Notes under the pieces: generated by a model
What the model was told of the DNA's origin: nothing
The model's database searches: none
What the model saw: only the letters and a program-made list of their open reading frames with translations
Assembly: GCA_021816505.1 (NCBI GenBank)
Contig: JAKAXS010000022.1
Span: 1 to 14,662, forward strand
Length of the DNA: 14,662 bases
Direction of reading: 5' to 3'
Origin: Pseudomonadota bacterium
GTDB lineage: Bacteria; Pseudomonadota; Alphaproteobacteria; Rhizobiales; Hyphomicrobiaceae
Position numbers and translations under genes: made by a program
Shown: piece after piece, positions 1-7,622 of the stretch
How positions within the stretch are numbered: the stretch's first letter is position 1
Layout: each line of letters begins with the position of its first letter

Positions 1-1
1 C

Positions 2-406
2 CTCAATCGGCTCGGCATGGCCGACCACATCACGGCGGCAGTGGAGCCCGACGTGATGCTGCCGGCCGTTGCCCAGGGCGCGATCGGCATCGAGACGCGC
101 GAGGACGACGAACGCACACGCAATCTGCTGGTGCCGCTGAACCACGAAACGACGGCGGTGTGCGTAACGGCTGAGCGTGCGTTTCTGAAGCGGCTCGAAG
201 GTTCGTGCCGTACGCCGATTGCCGGGCTGGCTCAGCTCGCCGCAGATGTACTGACCTTCCGCGGGCTGCTGCTGACGCCGGACGGCCGCGATCATCTGGA
301 CGTTGCCATGACTGGCGCCATTCGCGATGCGGCGGCAATCGGCGACGACGCGGGACGGCGCATTCTGGCCGATGCGGGGCCGCACTTCTTCGCGAAGCAT
401 GCCTGA
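2..406 (+). CDS. hemC: Hydroxymethylbilane synthase (porphobilinogen deaminase), C-terminal part
   Basis: The reading frame is already open at base 2, so the 5' part of the gene lies outside the window; 134 codons plus TGA are present. The enzyme joins four porphobilinogen units into hydroxymethylbilane in the cytosol, feeding haem and other tetrapyrroles. Family blocks seen in order are the LPAVAQGAIGIE stretch, the T-AER motif and LEGSCRTPIAG. The Cys of EGSC (codon 206-208) is the known attachment site of the dipyrromethane cofactor. The rest is the small C-terminal domain, ending FFAKHA at normal family length. The stop codon shares one base with the hemD start (TGATG), which implies translational coupling. 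Nothing suggests damage; only the window edge truncates it. Confidence 0.96.
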   Translation, partial: LNRLGMADHITAAVEPDVMLPAVAQGAIGIETREDDERTRNLLVPLNHETTAVCVTAERAFLKRLEGSCRTPIAGLAQLAADVLTFRGLLLTPDGRDHLDVAMTGAIRDAAAIGDDAGRRILADAGPHFFAKHA

Positions 407-1131
407 TGCACATCATCGTCACACGCCCTGAGGCGGATGCTGCGGATCTGATGCAGCAGCTTCGCGGCCTGGGACATACGGTCGTTTCGTCTCCGCTGCT
501 GACCATGCGGCCGACGCCCGTCGCCTTGCAGCTCGATGGCGTGCAAGCGGTGATTGCCACCAGCCGCAACGCTCTGCGCGCCATTTCTGAGACGCCTCAT
601 CTCGACAAGCTGCAGCGACTGCCGTTGTTCGTCGTCGGGCCGGCCAGCGCACGGCTGGCGCGCGAACTGGGATTTACCGATGTGACGGCCGGCGATCGTG
701 GCGCGCGCGAACTCGCGACCGCAGTTGCCCAATCGTCCAGCGCGGCGGGCGGGGCCATGTTGTATCTCAGCGGCGACGAGATGGCGTTCGACATGCCATC
801 GGCGTTGGTGGAGACCGGCTTCGATGTGCGTCGGCAGGTTGTCTATGAAGCCGTCCAGGCTTCGCAGCTACCGGAGGCGGTGCGCGCGGACATTCGCGAC
901 GGGAAAGCCGACGCCGTGGTGCTGATGTCGCCGCGAACGGCTAAGCTGTTCGGGAAATTGACCGTTGACGCAGGGGTGGCCGAACAAGCGCGCGGGATTG
1001 TGCATTTATGCTTGTCACCGGCCGTGGCCTCGGCCGTCGGTACGTCGGCAAAACGTGTGATGGTCGCAGATCGGCCTTCGTCGGAAGAAATGCTTGCCCT
1101 CGTAAAGGAGTTGGCGTCAAATCACCCGTAA
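406..1131 (+). CDS. hemD: Uroporphyrinogen-III synthase
   Basis: The 241-residue product is typical for HemD, which cyclises hydroxymethylbilane to uroporphyrinogen III with inversion of ring D. Sequence is poorly conserved in this family, so the call rests on fold-level motifs and position directly after hemC. The N-terminus reads MHIIVTRPEADA, the usual 'TRP' opening. An ATSRNALRA segment near residue 52, VVGPASARLA near 72, LSGDE near 123 and VVLMSPRTAKLF near 178 match the paired domains of the family. The ATG at 406 overlaps the hemC stop by one base. The same frame is open further upstream, but that part would overlap hemC and lacks HemD similarity, so 406 is the start. Cytosolic enzyme. 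Confidence 0.93.
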   Translation: MHIIVTRPEADAADLMQQLRGLGHTVVSSPLLTMRPTPVALQLDGVQAVIATSRNALRAISETPHLDKLQRLPLFVVGPASARLARELGFTDVTAGDRGARELATAVAQSSSAAGGAMLYLSGDEMAFDMPSALVETGFDVRRQVVYEAVQASQLPEAVRADIRDGKADAVVLMSPRTAKLFGKLTVDAGVAEQARGIVHLCLSPAVASAVGTSAKRVMVADRPSSEEMLALVKELASNHP

Positions 1132-1236
1132 GAGCCGTTTGGCCCTAAACAACAGACAAATTTGGGTTTTATCCGTCCCCGTAAGGCGCGACGCCGTCTG
1201 TGCGAGACGATCCTAAGCTCCGGAGATTTCCACTCG

Positions 1237-3084
1237 ATGTCGAACGATAAGAAAGATGCGTCTGCCGACCCCAAACGGCCGCATGCGACGCTGGATCTCA
1301 AGGCAACTGACGTGACGCCGGCCGAAAAAGCGGCCGAGAGCGCGGCGAAGGCCTCGGCAGAGGCAGCTGCCGCATCGGCATCCGCATCCGCCGGCGCGAA
1401 AACGGCGGAACCGGCGAAGCCCACACCCGGTCCGACCGGCGCCGCGAAGCCGGGCGAGACGAAGCCAAGCGACATGAAGTCAGCTGGCGCGGCAACGCCC
1501 AAGGCGACGGACAAGGCCCAGCCAGCTCCCGTGGTGGTGCGCCGTTCGGGCGGTGGGATTTTCAGCCATCTGCTGGCCGGCATCGCCGGTGGCGTGCTCG
1601 CGTTCGGGCTGGCCGATTGGGCGGCGCCCCGGCTCGGTATCGCCACCTCGACGCAGGGTCTGCAGGTGCGGACCGACGAGCTGCAGCAGCGCGTTGCCGC
1701 CGTCGAGAAGACGGCGACCGCATCGGACCTGACCCAGAAGCTGCAGGCGGCGGAAGAGCGGCTGGCATCGCTGGAAGGCAAGGCGGAGACGATCGGCACC
1801 TCGCAGCGGCAGTTCGCGGACGCGACGAAAGCGTCGATCGAGAAGCTCTCGTCCGAAGCGCTGAGCGCGGAGACGGAGCGGCGCCTGACCGCCGTCGACG
1901 ATCGGCTTGCCACCATCGCCAAGGCGGCGGCGGACGGCGGCGACGGCAAAGGAAACATCGGGCAGCTCACCGCCGTCACCGGCAAGCTTGCCGATCTGCA
2001 GACGTCGCTGGGCAAGGAGATCGACGCGGTGCGCAACAGCGTGCCGCAGAATGTAGAGCCGAAGCTGGCGACGCTGACCGAGCAGGTCGAGGCGGCGAAG
2101 GCCGGCACGCAGCGCACCGATGGCGACATCACGGCGCTCAAGACGGACGCGGCCCGCCTTAGCCAGCGCATCGAAACGCTCAAGGCCGACGCTGACCGCT
2201 CGGCGGCGATGCTGAAGGTGCTGCAGGAAGAAGCCGCGCAGATGACGCTCGGCTTCGCCGACGTGAAGGCCACCGTCGTAACGCAAGTGAAAGGCGGCGT
2301 GGGCGAGGCCATGACGCCCGTTACGAAGAAAGTCGCGGCGCTGGAAGAAAGCCTGCAGAGTGTCGTCAAGAGCGAAGCCGACCGCCGCACGAACGCGGAG
2401 CGCATCGTCGTGTCGCTTGAACTCGCCAACCTCAAGCGGCTTATCGACAGCGGCCAGAACTACGCGAGCGGCCTTGCCGATGTGCGCAGGGCCTCCGGCG
2501 GCAAGTTCGACTTGAGTGCCTTAGAGCGCTTCAAGGATACCGGCGTGCCGACAATCGGAAGCCTGCAGCGCGATTTCCGCCCCGTCGCCAACGCCATCGT
2601 CGATGCGGCCGAAGTGACCGGGGAGGGCGGCGTTTTCGACAAGCTCGTGGCGGGTGCCAAGTCCGTCGTGCGGGTCCGCAACATGAACCCTTCGCCGAGC
2701 GACAAGAGTGCCGACGCAGTGGTGGCGCGCATGCAGGTTGCACTGTCCGAAGGGCGCCTGGGCGAGGTGTTGGAGTTCGCCAAGGAACTGCCGCAGGCTG
2801 CGTCCGTTCCGGCCCAGGACTGGTTGGACAATGTCAAAGCGCGGCACTCCGTCGATCACGCCATCGGCGAGGTGGAGAAGCAGCTGAAGTCGTCCCTGAC
2901 ACAGGCAGCGGTGGAAGCACCACCTGCGCAGGCGGCACCTACCGCCGGAGCAGCGCCCGCGCCGACGCCTGCCCCGGCTGACGCGGCTGCCTCGCCTGCC
3001 AACGAACGGCTGCCGGCGCCGGGTTCCGTGCGACCCAACACGTCCGCGCCATCCACCGCCCCGTCTCCGTCCGCCCAGCCCTGA
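1237..3084 (+). CDS. mic60: Mitofilin/Mic60-family inner-membrane coiled-coil protein
   Basis: The product has 615 residues. Residues 1-100 are disordered and rich in Ala, Lys and Pro. A single membrane segment at about 107-128 (GGGIFSHLLAGIAGGVLAFG) has small-residue spacing like the GxxxG-type helix of Mic60 proteins. A long heptad-rich, Ala/Glu/Lys coiled coil covers about 140-385. A conserved C-terminal domain from about 388 (VVSLELANLKRLIDSG) to 548 resembles the mitofilin domain, and the last 65 residues are Ala/Pro-rich. Topology would be cytoplasmic N-terminus and periplasmic coiled coil. Alphaproteobacterial Mic60 is known to occur beside haem genes and is linked to bending of inner (intracytoplasmic) membranes. 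ATG 1237 is preferred over the in-frame TTG at 1162 because GGAG (1222-1225) lies upstream. Whether it acts in haem synthesis, membrane shaping or both cannot be read from sequence. Confidence 0.88.
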   Translation: MSNDKKDASADPKRPHATLDLKATDVTPAEKAAESAAKASAEAAAASASASAGAKTAEPAKPTPGPTGAAKPGETKPSDMKSAGAATPKATDKAQPAPVVVRRSGGGIFSHLLAGIAGGVLAFGLADWAAPRLGIATSTQGLQVRTDELQQRVAAVEKTATASDLTQKLQAAEERLASLEGKAETIGTSQRQFADATKASIEKLSSEALSAETERRLTAVDDRLATIAKAAADGGDGKGNIGQLTAVTGKLADLQTSLGKEIDAVRNSVPQNVEPKLATLTEQVEAAKAGTQRTDGDITALKTDAARLSQRIETLKADADRSAAMLKVLQEEAAQMTLGFADVKATVVTQVKGGVGEAMTPVTKKVAALEESLQSVVKSEADRRTNAERIVVSLELANLKRLIDSGQNYASGLADVRRASGGKFDLSALERFKDTGVPTIGSLQRDFRPVANAIVDAAEVTGEGGVFDKLVAGAKSVVRVRNMNPSPSDKSADAVVARMQVALSEGRLGEVLEFAKELPQAASVPAQDWLDNVKARHSVDHAIGEVEKQLKSSLTQAAVEAPPAQAAPTAGAAPAPTPAPADAAASPANERLPAPGSVRPNTSAPSTAPSPSAQP

Positions 3085-3095
3085 GGATCGCCACG

Positions 3096-4856
3096 ATGCT
3101 GCGCCTAGTTGCTTACCTTCTGGCCGTGCTGGCGATTGCCTCCGGCCTCGCCTGGCTCGCCGACCGCCCGGGGCAGTTGATCGTCAACTGGCAGGGCCGC
3201 GAGATCGAGACCAGCGTGTTCCATGCCGTCGTCATTCTCACGGCGCTCGTGGCAACGGCGATCTTCCTCTGGTCGCTGGCGCGGCAAGTGTGGAACAGCC
3301 CGGCGACCGTCGGGCAGATCATCAACAAGCGCCGGCAGCGGCGCGGCCTCGATGCCCTCTCGAGCGGCATGATCGCCGTGGGCGCGGGCGACCGGGCGAA
3401 CGCGACGCGCTATGCCATCCAGGCGCGCAAGTCGCTTCCCAACGAACCGTTGACGCACCTGCTGCGCGCACAAGCGGCGCAATTGTCGGGTGATCGCGCG
3501 ACCGCACGGCGGATCTACGAGGCGATGCTCGCCTCGCCGGACACCGAACAGCTGGGGCTGCGCGGGCTCTTCGTCGAAGCGCAACGCGAGGGCGCGCGCG
3601 AACCCGCGCAGCAGTACTCGGCACGCGCGCTGCGGCTCAACCCGAAACTGGCTTGGCCGGTCGATGCGCTGTTCGATCTGCAGGCGCGCGAGAACAACTG
3701 GGCCGGCGCTTTGGAAACGTTGGCGGCCGCGCGCCGCAACGGGCATATCGATAAATCCGTGGCCGACCGCCGCCGGGCTGTGCTGCTGACGGCGCAAGCG
3801 CAGGAGGTGGAAGAGAGCGACGCGGAGAAGGCGCTGGCACTAGCAAGCGAAGCGCACGGGCTCGCGCCTGATCTCATACCCGCCGCCGCGATCGCCGGAC
3901 GCATTCTTGCCGGCAAGGGCAATACCCCTCGCGCCGCGAAGATCCTGCAGAAAACGTGGAGCAAGGCTCCACATCCCGATCTCTCGACCGCCTATGCCTA
4001 CGCGCGCGTTGGCGACAGCCCGCGCGACCGGCTGGACCGGGTGAAGCAGCTCGCCGCGCTCAGACCTTACGCCGTTGAAAGCCCGATCGCCGTGGCGACG
4101 GCGGCAATCGAGGCGCGGGAGTACGATCAGGCGCGGCATGCGCTGGCACCGCTGCTGGACCAGGGCCGGCTGACGCAGCGCGCCGCAACGCTGATGGCGC
4201 GCATCGAGGGCGAGCAGAACGGCGACAAAGGCCGCGTGCGCGAGTGGCTGGCGCGTGCCGCCACCGCCCAGCGCGACTCCGCCTGGACCGCAGACGGCGT
4301 CGTGGCCGAGCGTTGGGCACCGGTTTCTCCAGTGACCGGCCAGCTGGATGCCTTCACGTGGAAAGTGCCCGTGGAGCACGTGGGCGAGTCCGACGACGTG
4401 GCCGAAATGCATGAGCGGTTGCGGGCACTTGTCGCGCGGGAGAGCGAAGCCGACGATGACGATGTCAACGTTCCGATGCCGTCGCTCGCGGCGCGTGAAG
4501 ACGTGAAGACCGCAGTCGACGCCGATGTGATCGAGGCGGAGCCTGTGGCGCCAGCCGGGCCGGATCACGGGGTCAAGGACGAAGGCGCCGTCAAAAGCAC
4601 GTCGCAGCCTCCGAAGGAGGCCGACGCCAAAGTTCCAGCGCCTGTCGCCGCCGCCGCTTCATCAGCCAACAATGTGAAAGTGACGGACGCCGCCGCTCCA
4701 TCCGCTGCACCGGTGGCGTCGCCCCCCGTACAGAGCCCGCAGGCCGGCACCGCGCCAAAGATTTTCGTATCCCCTCGGCCGCCGGACGATCCGGGCGCCG
4801 ACGACGAGTTCGATGATCCGGAGCCGTCTGCGAAGCAACCGTACCGCGCAATCTGA
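3096..4856 (+). CDS. hemY: HemY family TPR membrane protein of haem biosynthesis
   Basis: The 586-residue product starts with the HemY_N architecture: two membrane helices (about residues 4-24 and 41-63) separated by a short loop containing NWQGREIETS. The cytoplasmic part from about 75 to 400 is a TPR-like alpha solenoid (GMIAVGAGDRANA, ALASEAHGLAPDLIPA, HALAPLLDQGRLTQRA). This HemY is the structural, non-enzymatic protein of gammaproteobacterial hemCDXY operons, not the Bacillus oxidase of the same name; its exact role is still debated. The last 150 residues are acidic and Ala/Pro-rich and look disordered, making the protein longer than the roughly 400-residue E. coli HemY. The start lies 11 nt after the mitofilin stop, with GAGGA overlapping that stop codon, so the two are cotranscribed. 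Confidence 0.93.
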   Translation: MLRLVAYLLAVLAIASGLAWLADRPGQLIVNWQGREIETSVFHAVVILTALVATAIFLWSLARQVWNSPATVGQIINKRRQRRGLDALSSGMIAVGAGDRANATRYAIQARKSLPNEPLTHLLRAQAAQLSGDRATARRIYEAMLASPDTEQLGLRGLFVEAQREGAREPAQQYSARALRLNPKLAWPVDALFDLQARENNWAGALETLAAARRNGHIDKSVADRRRAVLLTAQAQEVEESDAEKALALASEAHGLAPDLIPAAAIAGRILAGKGNTPRAAKILQKTWSKAPHPDLSTAYAYARVGDSPRDRLDRVKQLAALRPYAVESPIAVATAAIEAREYDQARHALAPLLDQGRLTQRAATLMARIEGEQNGDKGRVREWLARAATAQRDSAWTADGVVAERWAPVSPVTGQLDAFTWKVPVEHVGESDDVAEMHERLRALVARESEADDDDVNVPMPSLAAREDVKTAVDADVIEAEPVAPAGPDHGVKDEGAVKSTSQPPKEADAKVPAPVAAAASSANNVKVTDAAAPSAAPVASPPVQSPQAGTAPKIFVSPRPPDDPGADDEFDDPEPSAKQPYRAI

Positions 4857-4867
4857 TCCGAATTGCG

Positions 4868-4910
4868 CGTGCACAGCGCGCGGCTTCGTCTCCCGCGAAC
4901 ACTGTGCGCG
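4868..4910 (+). terminator. Strong stem-loop after hemY, possible transcript end
   Basis: A nine-pair outer stem (CGTGCACAG at 4868-4876 with CTGTGCGCG at 4902-4910, one G-U pair) encloses an inner CGCGG/CCGCG stem (4879-4883 with 4893-4897). It begins 11 nt after the hemY stop. No U-tract follows, so it is not a classical intrinsic terminator; it may stabilise the mRNA 3' end or act with Rho. Confidence 0.35.
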
Positions 4911-5082
4911 GCTATTAGTCTTAATCGCTAATGTGAGAGCGCTAAGCAGCTTTTTCGATTCGACAATTGCATGTCACCGGGCGTAAGTTGGTAGGGCTTA
5001 ACTGAATATTCACCTGTCGCTACGGTTGCATATTGATTTCATGATTTTACGGCGCGTTTCTTGCGTGTGTGAGGGTAGCCCA

Positions 5083-5322
5083 ATGACTTTTGAACCCGGC
5101 GACATTGTTGCCCTGCTGCGGGACGATCGCCAAATGGTGGTCATTTCAAAGCTCGATGCGCGGCTTGTCTGGCTGCGTCTCAAAGACAGCGATCGTGACG
5201 ACATGTACGCGTTCCGCGCGGCAGACTTGCGCCTGATCATGCGAGCTCAGATCGTGACGGATCCCGTCGCTTTCTCGACCGTTCCCCAGATCCCGCGCCC
5301 GGTCGAGGTCATCGCCGCCTAG
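5083..5322 (+). CDS. Small hypothetical protein, 79 residues
   Basis: No confident family. The product begins MTFEPGDIVALLRDD and continues with alternating beta-type segments (QMVVISKLDARLVWLRLKD, then MYAFRAADLRLIM), suggesting a small SH3/KOW-like beta barrel. The GD-V-L...MVV...L pattern loosely recalls the YodC/DUF2158 family of short barrel proteins, but the match is by eye only. ATG 5083 is chosen because GAGGG (5071-5075) sits seven bases upstream. The in-frame ATG at 5041 and TTG at 5026 lack a good ribosome site and would add a Cys-containing stretch unlike the rest. There is no signal peptide or membrane segment, so it is probably cytosolic. It lies alone between hemY and tRNA-Thr, with 226 bp of upstream non-coding DNA, so it likely has its own promoter. 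Confidence 0.72.
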   Translation: MTFEPGDIVALLRDDRQMVVISKLDARLVWLRLKDSDRDDMYAFRAADLRLIMRAQIVTDPVAFSTVPQIPRPVEVIAA

Positions 5323-5456
5323 GCGATTGCGGCGCCAGGAAATCGTGCACTGGACACGGCGTCGCAGCGCACGGACTTTCGTGTCGTCCATCGCCATTCC
5401 CGGCCTTGCAATCGGGTGACGCAGCGGCTATCCCTGCGGCTCCCCGAAGGGGGCAA

Positions 5457-5532
5457 GCCGCTTTAGCTCAGCCGGTAGAGCACCGCATTCGTAATGCGGG
5501 GGTCGCGTGTTCAAGTCACGCAAGCGGCACCA
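5457..5532 (+). tRNA. tRNA-Thr (anticodon CGU), CCA encoded
   Basis: A complete cloverleaf can be folded by eye. The acceptor stem GCCGCTT (5457-5463) pairs with AAGCGGC (5522-5528), discriminator A, then genomic CCA. The D-arm is GCTC...GAGC, the anticodon stem CCGCA/TGCGG holds loop TTCGTAA with anticodon CGT, and the T-arm is GCGTG-TTCAAGT-CACGC. Anticodon CGU reads ACG threonine codons. Total length is 76 nt including CCA. Confidence 0.97.
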
Positions 5533-5695
5533 TTTCCTTGATTGTCCAGCCCGGATTCCAGACGTTGCGCGATGAGCATAGGTCTTGTCACAAACGCGCA
5601 GCGCGACGGCTGAACTTACTGATGTATGAACAAAAATTCAGCCGCAACACGGCCGCACATCAACAATAATTTCAGCAAATTCATTTAGCATCTTG

Positions 5696-5721
5696 TGGTC
5701 GGCCCAAATCAAAGCCGACCA
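5696..5721. promoter_or_regulatory. Perfect 8-bp inverted repeat before the HigA-like gene, candidate operator
   Basis: TGGTCGGC (5696-5703) and GCCGACCA (5714-5721) are exact reverse complements separated by 10 bp. The element ends 15 bp before the chosen ATG at 5737. HigA/XRE antitoxins commonly bind such dyads to repress their own promoter, so an autoregulatory site is a natural reading. In RNA it could equally form a leader hairpin close to the start codon. Confidence 0.5.
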
Positions 5722-5736
5722 ACGATTGAACAACTC

Positions 5737-6105
5737 ATGTATCGAAATCTGAGCGAATACCAGCCGGAGCCTCCGCATCCGGGAGAAATCCTGCGCGAGG
5801 ACATCCTACCGTGCCTGCAGATGTCGCGGGTCGAGTTGGCGCGTCATCTTGGCGTGTCGCCGCGGCTGCTGGCCGACCTTCTGGCAGAGCGGCGCAGCGT
5901 GGATCGCGCCATGGCGCAGCGGCTCGGCCAGGCTTTCGGGCATGGGGCGCGCTATTGGCTGGGTCTACAGGTGCAGCACGATCTCTGGCATAGCGACTAT
6001 GACGGCCCGCTGGCCGTTCAGCCGCTGACCTGGGGTAAGGCGCTGGCCAACCGTACTCCGCGCCGCAAGGCACCCGCTCGCGCCGGCCGCAGCCTCGCGG
6101 CTTGA
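5737..6105 (+). CDS. Solitary HigA-family XRE helix-turn-helix protein
   Basis: The 122-residue product opens with PPHPGEILREDILPCLQMSR, the characteristic HigA/VapI-type addiction-module antidote signature. An XRE helix-turn-helix follows (VELARHLGVSPRLLADLLAERRSVDRAMAQRLGQAFG, about residues 31-68). The sequence YWLGLQVQHDLW (about 73-84) is also typical of the family. A basic tail (about 106-118) ends the protein. HigA proteins bind the HigB ribosome-dependent mRNase and their own operator. No higB-like frame is found upstream, where the toxin normally sits, or downstream; the neighbours are tRNA-Thr and a dehydrogenase. It is therefore an orphan antitoxin or a repurposed regulator. ATG 5737 is used because the in-frame GTG at 5695 would place the dyad inside the coding region. 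Neither start has a strong ribosome site. Confidence 0.86.
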   Translation: MYRNLSEYQPEPPHPGEILREDILPCLQMSRVELARHLGVSPRLLADLLAERRSVDRAMAQRLGQAFGHGARYWLGLQVQHDLWHSDYDGPLAVQPLTWGKALANRTPRRKAPARAGRSLAA

Positions 6106-6205
6106 ACCCTCCCGCATCCCCCCACGCTCCCCGATCAACGTCCGCGCTCGCGCGAACCAACGGTCGTGCTTAGTGTTGACCTGATCCGGTCTTCACGGAG
6201 CGACG

Positions 6206-7105
6206 ATGAGCAAGATCTTTCATGCCCTGGCCGACGCCTGGGTAAAGCGCAGCGCGCGGCCCGATAGGGCGGCGCTTGCAGCGGTTGTCGATTTGCGGCC
6301 CGCCACCGTGATAACGGGCGCCTCCAAAGGCATCGGGTTGGAACTCGCCCGGCGTTTTGCGATGAAGGGGGACGCGGTCGTCCTGGTGGCGCGGCATCCG
6401 GGCCCGCTGACTGAAGCCGTGACCGCGATCAAGGCCGAGGGCGCTGACCGCACCGCGTTATCGATCGCGCTCGACGTAACGGATCCGCACGCCTTCGAAC
6501 AGATCGCGGCCAGCTTGCGGGAGAACGGACTTTACCTCGATGTGCTGATCAACAATGCCGCCATCGGCCTCGGCGATGCGTTCGTGACGCAGCCGCCCGA
6601 GGCCGTCGACAGGCTGATCGCCCTCAACGTCGCGGCGCTGACGCGGCTGACGCGGCTGGCACTGCCGGACATGGTAGCCCGCGGCCGCGGCGGAGTGATC
6701 AACGTGGCTTCCGTCGGCGCCTATGTGCCGGGCCCGTATCAGGCCGCCTACTACGCCAGCAAGGCCTATGTCATCTCGCTGACCGAGGCGATCGCGGCGG
6801 AGCATTCCGGGTCCGGCGTGCGCATCGCCGTGCTGGCGCCAGGCCCGGTCGACACGGCTTTTCATGCCAAGATGGGGGCGCAGAACGCGCTTTACCGATG
6901 GGTCCTGCCAAGCGGCAATGCGGCGAAGGTTGCCGCGGGAACACGCCGCGATTTCATGCTGGGCCGGCGCGTGATCGTCCCGGGGCTGTTCTACTTGCTG
7001 TCGGCGGCGATACTGAGGGTCGTGCCGCACCCGATCAGTGTGCCGATTATGGCGTGGCTGCTTAAGCCGAAAGGTAGCGACACGGCGCAGAAATCATCGG
7101 CTTGA
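6206..7105 (+). CDS. Short-chain dehydrogenase/reductase (SDR), classical type
   Basis: The 299-residue product has a Rossmann fold with the cofactor motif TGASKGIG (37-44), an acidic residue after the fourth strand (LDVTD, D90), the NNAA motif (116-119), catalytic Ser169, and the catalytic pair Tyr182-x3-Lys186 in YYASK. APGPVDTAF (211-219) follows the active site. The basic residue in VARHPG (R63) suggests NADP(H) preference; this is inference. It is longer than the usual 250 residues: a 30-residue N-terminal leader precedes the fold, and a hydrophobic C-terminal region (about 257-285, with LFYLLSAAILRVV) could bind membrane. This places it nearer the DltE-like, lipid-type SDRs than metabolic ones. 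The substrate cannot be told. GGAG lies six bases before the ATG. The gene appears monocistronic. Confidence 0.9.
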   Translation: MSKIFHALADAWVKRSARPDRAALAAVVDLRPATVITGASKGIGLELARRFAMKGDAVVLVARHPGPLTEAVTAIKAEGADRTALSIALDVTDPHAFEQIAASLRENGLYLDVLINNAAIGLGDAFVTQPPEAVDRLIALNVAALTRLTRLALPDMVARGRGGVINVASVGAYVPGPYQAAYYASKAYVISLTEAIAAEHSGSGVRIAVLAPGPVDTAFHAKMGAQNALYRWVLPSGNAAKVAAGTRRDFMLGRRVIVPGLFYLLSAAILRVVPHPISVPIMAWLLKPKGSDTAQKSSA

Positions 7106-7622
7106 GAGGCGGCCGTTTGCACTCTCCTAACCCTTCGCGTGTATAACGGATGACAGGTGCCGTGTTGACAAAGTCTCGCGTGCCGGTGCCGTTCTTGCGC
7201 GGTGGTGTGGAACTGACGTTCTGTACCGCCGCGCATCCGTTTTCGGGCCGGCCTGTCGGCCGCCTACGGGATGACTGCGATGGTGTGACGGACGGCGGAC
7301 CGGCCGTCTCCGGCCAGCCCACCGCCGCACCGGTTTGACACGAGCGCTTGCTGCAAGCGTCCAAGGCCCGCACCTTCACCAGTCCCCTTCGCCTCGCCAC
7401 AACCAAGGATGTGCGACACGCTGGCGAATTCATCCGCCAGTTCGCTTTGCGACGGATGACATGTGAATGCTTTCGCCGTTGAGCGGTCAGACTAGGCAAA
7501 GCGCCTTATGTCGAGAATGGGAATAATTCCCGATCACGCTTCAGAAATTGAGCAGAGCTGCGCCTCACGTTGCCGCCGGCGCGGAACGGGTCGTCATGGG
7601 GAAAAGGATTAACGAGTGGCTC
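7106..7622. other. Non-coding gap between convergent SDR and response-regulator genes
   Basis: No convincing gene is seen. A 62-codon frame at 7150-7338 lacks a ribosome site and any family signature. Structures present are a CGCTTG-CTG-CAAGCG hairpin (7345-7359), a perfect palindrome GGGAAT-A-ATTCCC (7519-7531), and a near-identical 13-bp pair (CGGATGACAGGTG at 7147 and CGGATGACATGTG at 7453). None has a U-tract, so no clear terminator for either flanking gene is identified. Confidence 0.5.

Noticed and set aside
1122..2435. 437-codon frame on the minus strand, opposite the mitofilin gene
   Set aside because: It is a shadow of the Ala/Lys/Glu-rich gene on the other strand. The Ser/Ala/Arg-rich translation shows no family motif, and the true + strand gene has clear domains and a ribosome site.
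5533..5736. Remnant of a HigB toxin or an integrase attachment duplicate after tRNA-Thr
   Set aside because: Only a 13-codon frame (5572) is present with no HigB similarity, and no repeat of the tRNA 3' end was found downstream.
7150..7338. 62-codon frame in the gap between the SDR and regulator genes
   Set aside because: No ribosome site, no recognisable motif, and composition that fits translated GC-rich non-coding DNA.
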